From contig NZ_CALHVI010000009.1 of NCBI RefSeq assembly GCF_938039215.1, positions 1-8,827 on the forward strand: 8,827 nucleotides of DNA. The letters run 5' to 3'. Positions 1 to 6,720 of the stretch are shown here, piece by piece. A program made the position numbers and the translations under genes. The stretch's first letter is position 1. Each line of letters starts with the position of its first letter. The notes below the pieces were generated by a model. The model was not told where the DNA came from, ran no database searches, and saw only the letters and a program-made list of their open reading frames with translations. The stretch is from an uncultured Porphyromonas sp. (lineage in GTDB: Bacteria; Bacteroidota; Bacteroidia; Bacteroidales; Porphyromonadaceae).

Positions 1-9
1 CGGTCGACC

Positions 10-52
10 GACCCACAGTAGGTTTTTTCGGCGACCTACCGTAGGTCCCTTT
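10..52. repeat. Edge of a 23-bp-period palindromic repeat array, left copy
   Basis: Two 15-bp palindromic units lie 23 bp apart: a degenerate one at 10-24 (GACCCACAGTAGGTT) and a clean one at 33-47 (GACCTACCGTAGGTC, 7-bp arms around one central base). The 8-bp spacer at 25-32 is TTTTCGGC. A border, TCCCTTT at 46-52, follows on the gene side. The 43 bp at 10-52 match the reverse complement of 8766-8808 with about five mismatches, so the same element occurs inverted at the other end. Bases 1-10 (CGGTCGACCG) are a separate perfect palindrome. The array appears to run out of the window to the left. I do not recognise it as a named element; units this short with 8-bp spacers do not fit CRISPR. Confidence 0.75.
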
Positions 53-266
53 TTCGCCCCTTATCGCTCCCTCGCCAGAAGGGATGATAGAGCCTCCCCA
101 ACTTCATCCGATCAGCATGCTCCATCTTCAAACTACGGCCACAGAAGCTCTCATGACAAAGAAGGATCAATCCTCTTGGACGGTCTCTTGGGGCGATCTC
201 TGCCCAATTATCAAGCATCAAGCCAAGCAGTCCATCGCAGAGAGGCTAGACTTAGCTTATTCTTTA
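53..266. other. Intergenic stretch, no supported gene
   Basis: Two overlapping reading frames of about 61 codons lie here on opposite strands, ending near 269 (+) and at 36 (-). Neither has a recognisable domain or signal peptide. The minus-strand frame needs a TTG start and runs into the palindromic repeat. Their mutual overlap suggests neither is real, though a decayed gene fragment cannot be excluded. I see no RNA gene in it. Confidence 0.5.
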
Positions 267-274
267 TAACTTTG
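267..274 (+). promoter_or_regulatory. Candidate -7 box for the envelope operon
   Basis: TAACTTTG fits the Bacteroidota -7 consensus TAnnTTTG exactly. No clear TTTG is found 19-21 nt upstream, so only half the promoter is convincing. Transcription would begin near 281 and leave a leader of about 90 nt before the ATG at 374. Confidence 0.45.
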
Positions 275-285
275 TGCCCTAGTGT

Positions 286-329
286 TAGGCTGGGGTGTTC
301 TATCCTGCAGCTTCGAGTTGGATAGCCTA
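286..329 (+). promoter_or_regulatory. Possible stem-loop in the operon leader
   Basis: CTATCC (300-305) pairs with GGATAG (320-325), and the flanking TAGG (286-289) pairs with CCTA (326-329) across a bulge on the 5' side. An alternative pairing of GGCT (288-291) with AGCC (329-332) competes with the outer stem. It lies between the candidate promoter and the first start codon. It matches no riboswitch family that I recognise; a chance structure is possible. Confidence 0.25.
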
Positions 330-373
330 GCCGACATCGTATTAAGACGAGCTCTCTCAATAATTATATAAGC

Positions 374-1777
374 ATGAGACGTATCACCTCCATAGCCCCT
401 GCGGCTCTTGGCCTCCTAGCGCTGATCCTGAGCACATCTAGCTGCAACGGCAAGAAGAAGGTAGAACTAGAAGACTTCCAGCTCTACAATAACCAGATCA
501 CAGGATTTGCCCTCTCCACCCAAGACAAGGAGATGAAGGAAGCCCTCTCCAAGGCCGCCTTCGTCATCCGCAATACCGAGACTGGGCGGATCTACAATCC
601 CCAAGCACTCCCCTATAACCCCAAGAGCTATGAGCTAAGTCTGCGCATCAAGAGCGCAACACAAGGGGCACAGATCGAGGTGATCACAGCCGATGGCAAG
701 ACGACTAAATGGACGGGGGAGAAGCAGACCTTCAAGAGCGACGACCTCTTCCACGGCATCCAGCTACGTGTGACGACAAAGGACCGCAGTGGGCAGCAGC
801 AGAGCTACCTCTATAAGGTTACCTTCAAGCGCTACAAAGAAGACCCACACTCCTTCGCTTGGTCAGAGGCTTCGGTCACGGGGCTTCCTGCCTTCAGCTC
901 CGCCTTCTCCACGGTTATCAATTCGGGGGATGCTGGGACGATCTACTACGTCAAGTCCGATGGGACGAGCGCAGCAAGCTCCTTCTCTAGCCCTACCGCT
1001 GCTTGGCAGGATGCAGGGCTCACGGGTATTCCTTCGGGAGAAAAGCTGACTTCAGTAGTCTCTTATGGGGGCAAGTTCTACGCTACGACAAGCGCCTCTA
1101 AGCTCTACGAAGGCTCTGGCGTGACCTTCTCCGAAAAGGCTATTGCAGGAGCCTACGCTCCTAGCCGTGTCCTCGGAGGACTCGCCGTCGATGGAGTCTC
1201 TTCGCTTATGCTCCTCGGAGCAAACACCTCCGGCACAAAGTCCTTCCTCACCTACAGCATCCCAGCTGGAGCGGTGACGACTGTCGGCGAAGCACCTGAT
1301 GCAGCCTTCCCCGTCGAAGGAGAGACTATCAGCTACGAGCTGGCAGGTGGTAGCTATCAGGGTACCGCCCTCTACCTCGCTGGAGGACTTACCTCAGAGG
1401 GTAAGGCTAGCCCTAATCTCTGGTCCACGACCAACGGCCGTGACTGGCTCATCGTCGGCGGGAAGATCGCCGAAGGAAAGGCTGTCGCAGCCCAATCGCT
1501 AGCCTATGTACCTAGCCAGAAGCGTTTCTATCGCTTTGTCTCTACGACAGCAGGGCTAGAGCTCTACATCTCCAGCGACAACGGTCACTCTTGGGAGTCT
1601 GCCCGCAGCACGGCCTTCACGGGGCTTACCCTTTCGGACTTCGCAGGCTATCCCCTGCAGGCCTTCCCCTCCGCCGATGGAGAGACGATCTACCTGCTCC
1701 GAGGTGCTAAGTATAGTGGAGAGTCTGCAAAGCTCTTCGTTGGGAAGTTCGGCGGGCTAAAGACCATCGAGGACTAG
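374..1777 (+). CDS. DUF6242-like lipoprotein with beta-propeller-type repeats
   Basis: This 467-residue protein has a lipoprotein signal peptide: MRR, a hydrophobic core, then T-S-S-C with the lipidated cysteine at residue 24. The following residues are N-G-K-K-K, with no acidic export signal after the cysteine, so a periplasm-facing rather than surface location is my inference. Residues about 30-155 form a beta-rich N-terminal domain. The rest resembles a beta-propeller: S-S-D-N-G-H-S-W at 400-407 is a good Asp-box, and S-T-T-N-G-R-D-W at 351-358 is a degenerate one about 49 residues earlier. Length, lipobox and position upstream of a DUF6089/PorG barrel, uppS and bamA match the DUF6242 family of Bacteroidota, whose function is unknown to me. 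It is the first gene of the run; only 29 bases separate it from the next. No Shine-Dalgarno is visible, but the start sits in an A/T-rich patch, usual for this phylum. Confidence 0.75.
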   Translation: MRRITSIAPAALGLLALILSTSSCNGKKKVELEDFQLYNNQITGFALSTQDKEMKEALSKAAFVIRNTETGRIYNPQALPYNPKSYELSLRIKSATQGAQIEVITADGKTTKWTGEKQTFKSDDLFHGIQLRVTTKDRSGQQQSYLYKVTFKRYKEDPHSFAWSEASVTGLPAFSSAFSTVINSGDAGTIYYVKSDGTSAASSFSSPTAAWQDAGLTGIPSGEKLTSVVSYGGKFYATTSASKLYEGSGVTFSEKAIAGAYAPSRVLGGLAVDGVSSLMLLGANTSGTKSFLTYSIPAGAVTTVGEAPDAAFPVEGETISYELAGGSYQGTALYLAGGLTSEGKASPNLWSTTNGRDWLIVGGKIAEGKAVAAQSLAYVPSQKRFYRFVSTTAGLELYISSDNGHSWESARSTAFTGLTLSDFAGYPLQAFPSADGETIYLLRGAKYSGESAKLFVGKFGGLKTIED

Positions 1778-1806
1778 CCCACCCCCTAAACCACCCCAGA
1801 CCTGCG

Positions 1807-2502
1807 ATGCGAAAGCTCCTTCTCAGTGCTGTACTCCTCCTCAGCTCCTGCCTCGGGCTACTACGAGCCGAGGCACAGGAATACCGCTACGAACTGGGGA
1901 TCTCGCTAGCGTCTAACTACTACATAGGCGATCTAGGGAGACAGGGGATCATCGCACCACAGAGCCCTGGTCTTGCGTTAGAACTGAGACGAGTCCTATC
2001 TCTACGCTGGGCGCTCAGTAGCGAGCTAGCTCTAAGGGGACTACGGGGCTCGGGCACCTTTGCTTCGAATGCCTTCCCACAAGGCGATCGTACGATGAGC
2101 TTCAGCCGTATGCTTACCGACCTTGCCCTCGGAGGAGAGTTTCACTTCTTCCCCTACAGCGACAAGGAACGCTACCTCGGCACACGCTCTTGGACTCCGT
2201 TCCTCGGTGCGGGACTAGGACTTGCGGGAGGCTCGAGCGACTCGAAGCTCCAGCTCATACCTGGGGTATATGCCCGCCTTGGGCTCAAGTGCCGCCTCAG
2301 CTCCCGCTGGGGACTCTCGGCAAGTTGGTCGCTACGGCGTACCTTCACCGATCATCTCGAAGGCTTAGGCCCCGCTGCTTGGATGGCGAACCCCTTCGGG
2401 CTGAACCAAAGAGGAAGCATCAAGAATGCGGATAGCTATGGCTATTGGTCCATCGGACTGCACTACAGCCTAGCACCACGACAGCGATATAGCTGTAACT
2501 AA
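1807..2502 (+). CDS. porG: DUF6089-family outer membrane barrel, PorG-like T9SS component
   Basis: This 231-residue exported protein most likely folds as a small outer membrane beta-barrel. The N-terminus is a signal sequence with probable signal peptidase I cleavage after A-E-A at 21-23. An L-S-S-C at 12-15 imitates a lipobox, but it sits inside the hydrophobic core and more hydrophobic residues follow. The mature part is made of short amphipathic strands. Family-like landmarks are N-Y-Y-I-G-D-L-G (37-44), W-T-P-F-L-G-A-G-L-G (129-138) and T-F-T-D-H-L-E-G (179-186). In Porphyromonas gingivalis the protein encoded next to uppS and the Omp85 gene is PorG, which associates with the PorK/PorN ring of the type IX secretion system at the outer membrane. 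Gene order and these motifs support the same assignment here. A paralogous DUF6089 barrel with another role is the main alternative. The C-terminus (R-Q-R-Y-S-C-N) has an unusual penultimate cysteine. Confidence 0.68.
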   Translation: MRKLLLSAVLLLSSCLGLLRAEAQEYRYELGISLASNYYIGDLGRQGIIAPQSPGLALELRRVLSLRWALSSELALRGLRGSGTFASNAFPQGDRTMSFSRMLTDLALGGEFHFFPYSDKERYLGTRSWTPFLGAGLGLAGGSSDSKLQLIPGVYARLGLKCRLSSRWGLSASWSLRRTFTDHLEGLGPAAWMANPFGLNQRGSIKNADSYGYWSIGLHYSLAPRQRYSCN

Positions 2503-2510
2503 GATATAAG

Positions 2511-2518
2511 TATATTTG
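2511..2518 (+). promoter_or_regulatory. Candidate internal -7 box ahead of uppS
   Basis: TATATTTG matches TAnnTTTG exactly, just after the porG stop and about 50 nt before the uppS start. No TTTG lies 19-21 nt upstream, so the -33 element is missing or divergent. If active, it would drive uppS-bamA-skp-skp independently of the two upstream genes. Confidence 0.4.
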
Positions 2519-2539
2519 TATAGGGCTAAAGCCCCGTAC
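2518..2539 (+). promoter_or_regulatory. Small hairpin in the porG-uppS gap
   Basis: GGGC (2523-2526) pairs with GCCC (2531-2534) around TAAA. GTA (2518-2520) and TAC (2537-2539) can extend the stem across a 2x2 internal loop. No T-run follows, so it is not a standard terminator. It could protect the 3' end of the upstream genes, act in the uppS leader, or be incidental. Confidence 0.35.
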
Positions 2540-2566
2540 AGATCCTAAATAGACAAGAAAGAAAAC

Positions 2567-3334
2567 GTGTCAATGACGACGCCTTCACACCTGCCAGACC
2601 TCTCGCCCGAGCTTCGGATACCCGAGCACGTGGCGATCATCATGGATGGGAACGGGCGCTGGGCAAAGCAACGTGGACTTCCTCGCACCGATGGGCATAT
2701 CCAAGGGCAGGAAGCGCTACGTGAGACGCTACGTGCGGCTGTCGAATTCGGCATCCGCTACCTGACGGTGTATGCCTTTAGCTCCGAGAACTGGTCTCGC
2801 CCCCAAGAGGAAGTCGATGCGCTGATGAGCCTCCTAGTCTCAGCCATTCACTCCGAGACCCCCGAGCTCCACAAGCAAGGGATACGGATACGTGCTATTG
2901 GTGACCTCGCACGCCTCCCAGAGGAAGCCCAGCAGGCACTCGGAGAGAGCATCGAGAAGACAAAGGCCAACGAAGGACTTACCCTCATCATCGCCCTCAG
3001 CTACTCCTCTCGTGATGAGGTACTCCGTGCCACCCGCAGCATCGCCCACGAGGTGGCCTCGGGAGCACTGACCCTCGACCAGCTCAGTGAAGACGTGATC
3101 TCTCGTCATCTAGACACCGCTGATTTCCCAGATCCAGATCTCTTGATCCGCACGGGTGGCGAGGAGCGCATCAGCAACTTCCTCCTCTGGCAAGCTGCCT
3201 ATGCTGAGCTCTTCTTCTCATCCGTCTACTGGCCAGACTTTGGTAGAGAAGCCCTTCTGGATGCACTGAAGGCCTACACCGCACGCGAACGGCGCTTCGG
3301 TAAGACAAGCGAACAAATACAGCTGGAGGACTAA
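2567..3334 (+). CDS. uppS: Isoprenyl transferase (undecaprenyl diphosphate synthase)
   Basis: This cytosolic cis-prenyltransferase adds isopentenyl units to farnesyl diphosphate to make the C55 carrier used for peptidoglycan, O-antigen and other surface glycans. At 255 residues it is normal length, and all signature blocks are present in order. M-D-G-N-G-R-W-A at 26-33 contains the Mg/diphosphate aspartate D27 and R31; G-H is at 43-44; F-S-S-E-N-W-S-R at 71-78; L-S-Y-S-S-R replaces the common N-Y-G-G-R; and D-P-D-L-L-I-R-T at 189-196 leads to E-E-R-I-S-N-F at 199-205 and Y-A-E at 212-214. R195, R201, S203 and E214 line up with the substrate-binding residues of the E. coli enzyme, offset by one. 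The GTG at 2567 and an ATG at 2573 are both possible starts; the ATG would remove only two residues and may be the real one. bamA begins 34 bases downstream. Confidence 0.96.
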   Translation: MSMTTPSHLPDLSPELRIPEHVAIIMDGNGRWAKQRGLPRTDGHIQGQEALRETLRAAVEFGIRYLTVYAFSSENWSRPQEEVDALMSLLVSAIHSETPELHKQGIRIRAIGDLARLPEEAQQALGESIEKTKANEGLTLIIALSYSSRDEVLRATRSIAHEVASGALTLDQLSEDVISRHLDTADFPDPDLLIRTGGEERISNFLLWQAAYAELFFSSVYWPDFGREALLDALKAYTARERRFGKTSEQIQLED

Positions 3335-3368
3335 GCTCCGTCCCACCAGCACGACGATAATAGACCCT

Positions 3369-6098
3369 ATGCAGAGAATCCCCGCACTCCTACTCCTTGC
3401 CTCACTCTTCGTGGCAAGCTCAGTAGAGGCTAAGCCCCATACGCTCCGACAGCTACCCGTAGACTCGACGAAGACCACCGAACCTGTGGTCCTTGCCCCT
3501 ACTGTTAGCTACGAGCATCCCACCACCAAGACCATCGCTGAGGTCAAGATCACTGGATCTACCAGCTATGACAACTATGTCCTGAGTAGCCTCTCAGGCC
3601 TCAACGAAGGTGATGAGATCCAGATACCTGGTCCCGCTCTGACTTCTGCGATCAATCGCTTCCTGCAGTCGGGCTACTTCTCTAATGTCCGCATCCTCGT
3701 ATCCAAGTACGTCGGCAACAAGGTCTACCTAGAGATCGCACTCACCGAGCGTCCTCGTCTCTCGGAGGCTACGTTCACGGGGGTATCTAAGGGTGACCGT
3801 GAGGAGCTAGAGAAGCGTACGGGTCTTCGTAAGGGATCACTCATCTCCCCCAACACGCTCGATCGTGCCCGTCAGCTCGTCAAGAAGTACTACGACGAGA
3901 AGGGCTTCCGTGATATGAAGATGACGATCCGTGAGACCGAGGCTCCTGGTCAGCCAGGCTACGTGAACCTCACCCTTGACATCGACCGCAGTGGCAAGAC
4001 GAAGGTGCGTAACATCTACTTCGAGGGGAATAGTTCGCTCACCGACTATCAGCTGCGTATGGCTATGGGCAAGACGAACGAAGGCTTCTCCTTAGGCCGT
4101 GGGCGTGCACTCTCCTCCCTGCTGAAGATCTTCAAGCAAAAGAAGTTCGTCGACGCTGACTACAAGGAAGACCTTCAGAACCTCATCAAGCGCTACCAAG
4201 CTGCAGGCTATCGTGATGCAGAGCTTGTCAGCGATAGCATCGTCCCCGTACCAGGTACACGCAAGGTCGATATCTACCTCAAGCTAAACGAAGGGCAGAA
4301 GTACTTCATCAAGGATATTCGCTTCGTGGGGAACACGAAGTACTCTTCGGAGATCCTCTCCCAGCTCCTTGCCATCCGCCCCGGTGATGTCTATGACCAG
4401 AAGCGTCTAGAGAATCGCTTGAGCGTGGATGAAGACGCAGTGAGCAACCTCTACTACAACAATGGCTACATCTTCGCTGGTGTAGACCCCATCGAGACCA
4501 ATATCCAGGGTGACTCTGTCTCGCTCGAAGTACGTGTGACCGAAGGTCCTCAGGCTACCATCGACAAGGTGATCATCCGTGGTAATGATATCGTCTACGA
4601 AGATGTCGTGCGCCGTGAGCTCTATACCAAGCCTGGGGTACTCTTCAGCAAGGAGGATCTGATGAACTCCTTCCGTATCCTCAATCAGCTTGGGCACTTC
4701 GATGCCGAGAAGTCCATCCCTAAGCCCGTGCCTAATCCACAGAGCGGCACGGTAGACATCGAATATGATCTGACACCGAAGAGCAACGACCAGCTCAACC
4801 TCTCCATCGGATGGAGCCAGACGGGTCTGATCGGATCCATCGGCTTTACCTTCACGAACTTCTCCATCCAGAACCTCTTCCGCCCCAGCATGTACAAGGG
4901 GATCATCCCCCAAGGTGACGGGCAGAAGCTCTCGATCAATGGGCAGACGAATGCTCGCTACTACAATCAGATCAGCGTGTCCTTCAGTGACCCTTGGTTC
5001 GGTGGGAAGCGTCCAAATCTCCTGTCGGTAAGTGCCTTCTACTCCCGTATGACGGCCATCGACCAGCGCTACTACTCAGGGCAGGCTCGCAACTACTATG
5101 GCTCGGGCTACTACAACCCCTACTATGGTGGTTACGGATACGGTGGCTATGGCGGCTACGGGAACTACTACGACCAGACGGGTCAGGGTAGATCTTCGCT
5201 CTACGAAGACTCCTACGACGCAGACAAGTCGCTAAGCATTATCGGGATGAGCATCGCCAATGGGCGCCGTCTGAACTGGCCCGACAACTGGTTCCAGCTC
5301 ACCGCTTCGCTCAACTTCACCCACTATCGTCTGAATAACTGGACGTACAATACATTTGAGAACTTCCACCAGGGGAGTGCTAATGACATCAACCTCGAGC
5401 TGCGTATCGACCGCAACTCTACGGACAATCCTGTCTACACCCGTCGTGGCTCGGACTTCTCCTTCTCGGTAAGTCTCACGCCTCCCTACTCGCTCTTCGA
5501 CAAGAAGGATTACTCCGATCCCTCACTTCCCATCGCTGATCGCTACCGCTTCATCGAGTACCACAAGTGGAAGTATTCGGGTAAGGTCTTCCTTCCTCTG
5601 ATGAACCCCATGACCGTCAAGCGCACCCCTGTGCTCATGGCTCGTGTGGAGGGTGGTATCATCAATAGCTACAACAAGTACAAGCGCTCACCCTTCGGTA
5701 CCTACTACATGGGTGGGGACATGATGTCGGGCTCCTTCGGCAATTACATGAACGAGACCATCGGCCTGAGAGGGTACAAGAATGGCTCGATCGCTGGGGC
5801 GAACTACGACTATGCTTACTCCTACATGAAGGCTTCGCTTGAGCTCCGCTATCCGCTGATCTTCGAGCAGTCGACGACCGTCTGGGTACTGGGCTTCGCC
5901 GAAGCAGGGAACGCTTGGGCAGATATCAGCCGCTACAATCCCTTCGACCTCAAGCGTTCGGCAGGGGTTGGTGTTCGTGTGATGATGCCTATGATCGGGC
6001 TCCTTGGTCTTGACTGGGGCTATGGCTTCGACCGTCCTAACGGCTACTCCGAACGAGGCGGTAGCAACATCCACTTCGTCCTCGGACGTGATCTCTAG
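3369..6098 (+). CDS. bamA: Outer membrane protein assembly factor BamA (Omp85)
   Basis: BamA folds and inserts beta-barrel proteins into the outer membrane. The 909-residue precursor has a signal peptide cut near V-E-A (19-21). Five POTRA domains follow at roughly 55-128, 129-209, 210-310, 311-393 and 394-470, each with the beta-alpha-alpha-beta-beta pattern and recurring F/I-x-G-N starts (I-Y-F-E-G-N, I-R-F-V-G-N, V-I-I-R-G-N). The C-terminal barrel begins near 473. L-R-G-Y at 800-803 is the conserved loop 6 VRGF/Y-type motif of Omp85 proteins. It is longer than the roughly 810-residue E. coli protein, partly through a Tyr/Gly-rich insertion at 568-601. The chain ends H-F-V-L-G-R-D-L, so the final residue is leucine where an aromatic is usual in the barrel beta-signal. 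It sits between uppS and two skp genes, as is common in Bacteroidota. No accessory bam lipoprotein gene lies nearby. Confidence 0.96.
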   Translation: MQRIPALLLLASLFVASSVEAKPHTLRQLPVDSTKTTEPVVLAPTVSYEHPTTKTIAEVKITGSTSYDNYVLSSLSGLNEGDEIQIPGPALTSAINRFLQSGYFSNVRILVSKYVGNKVYLEIALTERPRLSEATFTGVSKGDREELEKRTGLRKGSLISPNTLDRARQLVKKYYDEKGFRDMKMTIRETEAPGQPGYVNLTLDIDRSGKTKVRNIYFEGNSSLTDYQLRMAMGKTNEGFSLGRGRALSSLLKIFKQKKFVDADYKEDLQNLIKRYQAAGYRDAELVSDSIVPVPGTRKVDIYLKLNEGQKYFIKDIRFVGNTKYSSEILSQLLAIRPGDVYDQKRLENRLSVDEDAVSNLYYNNGYIFAGVDPIETNIQGDSVSLEVRVTEGPQATIDKVIIRGNDIVYEDVVRRELYTKPGVLFSKEDLMNSFRILNQLGHFDAEKSIPKPVPNPQSGTVDIEYDLTPKSNDQLNLSIGWSQTGLIGSIGFTFTNFSIQNLFRPSMYKGIIPQGDGQKLSINGQTNARYYNQISVSFSDPWFGGKRPNLLSVSAFYSRMTAIDQRYYSGQARNYYGSGYYNPYYGGYGYGGYGGYGNYYDQTGQGRSSLYEDSYDADKSLSIIGMSIANGRRLNWPDNWFQLTASLNFTHYRLNNWTYNTFENFHQGSANDINLELRIDRNSTDNPVYTRRGSDFSFSVSLTPPYSLFDKKDYSDPSLPIADRYRFIEYHKWKYSGKVFLPLMNPMTVKRTPVLMARVEGGIINSYNKYKRSPFGTYYMGGDMMSGSFGNYMNETIGLRGYKNGSIAGANYDYAYSYMKASLELRYPLIFEQSTTVWVLGFAEAGNAWADISRYNPFDLKRSAGVGVRVMMPMIGLLGLDWGYGFDRPNGYSERGGSNIHFVLGRDL

Positions 6099-6161
6099 CG
6101 GACGAAAACCTTCACCTCTCTTCTGGGGTTGAAGTAAAGTCTCACCTAATTAGTTTGTCTT

Positions 6162-6677
6162 ATGAAGAAGATCCTTTTCCTCCTGGCTATGCTCCTACTT
6201 CCTCTAGGGGTAGCTCAGGCTCAGAAGATAGTCCTTGTGGACATGGAGTTCATCCTCAAGAAGGATCCCGCCTATACGGCAGTGACTCGTCAGATCGACG
6301 ACCTCTCCAAGCGGTGGCAAGACGAAGTCACTTCTCTTGAGAAGAAGGCTGAAGCAGCCTATAAGTCCTACCAAGGGGAAGCAGCCTTCCTCTCCGCTGA
6401 CCAGAAGAAAGCACGTGAAGAGTCGATCGTAGCTCTCGAGAAGCAGGCCTACGACCTCAAGCGTAAGTACTTTGGTCCTGAGGGTGACCTCTTCAAGCGT
6501 CGTGAAGCTCTGATGAAGCCCATCCAAGATCGTATCTGGGCTGGGATGAAGGAGCTTGCCCGTCGTGGAGGCTACCAGCTCATCATCGACCGCACCTCCT
6601 CCAAGATCGTCTATGCCGACCCTGCCCTTGATGTCAGCGAGTCAGTCCTCTCGATCCTAGGCTTCGGAGAGCGCTAG
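6162..6677 (+). CDS. skp: OmpH/Skp-family periplasmic chaperone, first copy
   Basis: Skp-type proteins are trimeric jellyfish-shaped chaperones that hold unfolded outer membrane proteins in the periplasm and deliver them to BamA. This 171-residue precursor has a signal peptide M-K-K-I-L-F with probable cleavage after A-Q-A at 18-20. A short beta segment follows (K-I-V-L-V-D, 22-27). A long charged helical hairpin at about 42-132 is rich in K, E, A and Q and would form the tentacles. The chain then returns to the body (Y-Q-L-I-I-D-R, 138-144, and I-V-Y-A-D-P, 149-154). The start is chosen because the signal peptide begins exactly there. It is 63 bases after bamA, with no clear promoter between, and 43 bases before a second, diverged copy. 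Residues 103-108 (Y-F-G-P-E-G) interrupt the helix. Confidence 0.9.
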   Translation: MKKILFLLAMLLLPLGVAQAQKIVLVDMEFILKKDPAYTAVTRQIDDLSKRWQDEVTSLEKKAEAAYKSYQGEAAFLSADQKKAREESIVALEKQAYDLKRKYFGPEGDLFKRREALMKPIQDRIWAGMKELARRGGYQLIIDRTSSKIVYADPALDVSESVLSILGFGER

Positions 6678-6720
6678 TAGTGTATAATCAACCCTAATAA
6701 AACGTAATAGAAGACCAACA

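Noticed and set aside
36..221. 61-codon minus-strand reading frame running into the left array
   Set aside because: It needs a TTG start and ends within the palindromic repeat; nothing supports translation.
84..269. 61-codon + strand reading frame left of the operon
   Set aside because: No recognisable domain, no signal peptide, overlaps an equally long minus-strand frame, and its stop falls inside the candidate -7 box.
1818..1851. PorG-like protein as a lipoprotein because of L-S-S-C
   Set aside because: The cysteine lies in the middle of the hydrophobic core and is followed by L-G-L-L; cleavage after A-E-A fits better.
4407..4913. 168-codon minus-strand frame inside bamA
   Set aside because: It lies wholly antisense to well-conserved POTRA and barrel coding sequence, and its composition is explained by the codon use of bamA.
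5688..6074. 128-codon minus-strand frame inside the end of bamA
   Set aside because: It is antisense to the conserved barrel end including the loop 6 motif; no independent support.
6148..6157. Promoter directly before skp copy 1
   Set aside because: The TTTG at 6154-6157 is preceded by TTAG rather than TAnn and lies five bases before the start codon, too close to act for this gene.
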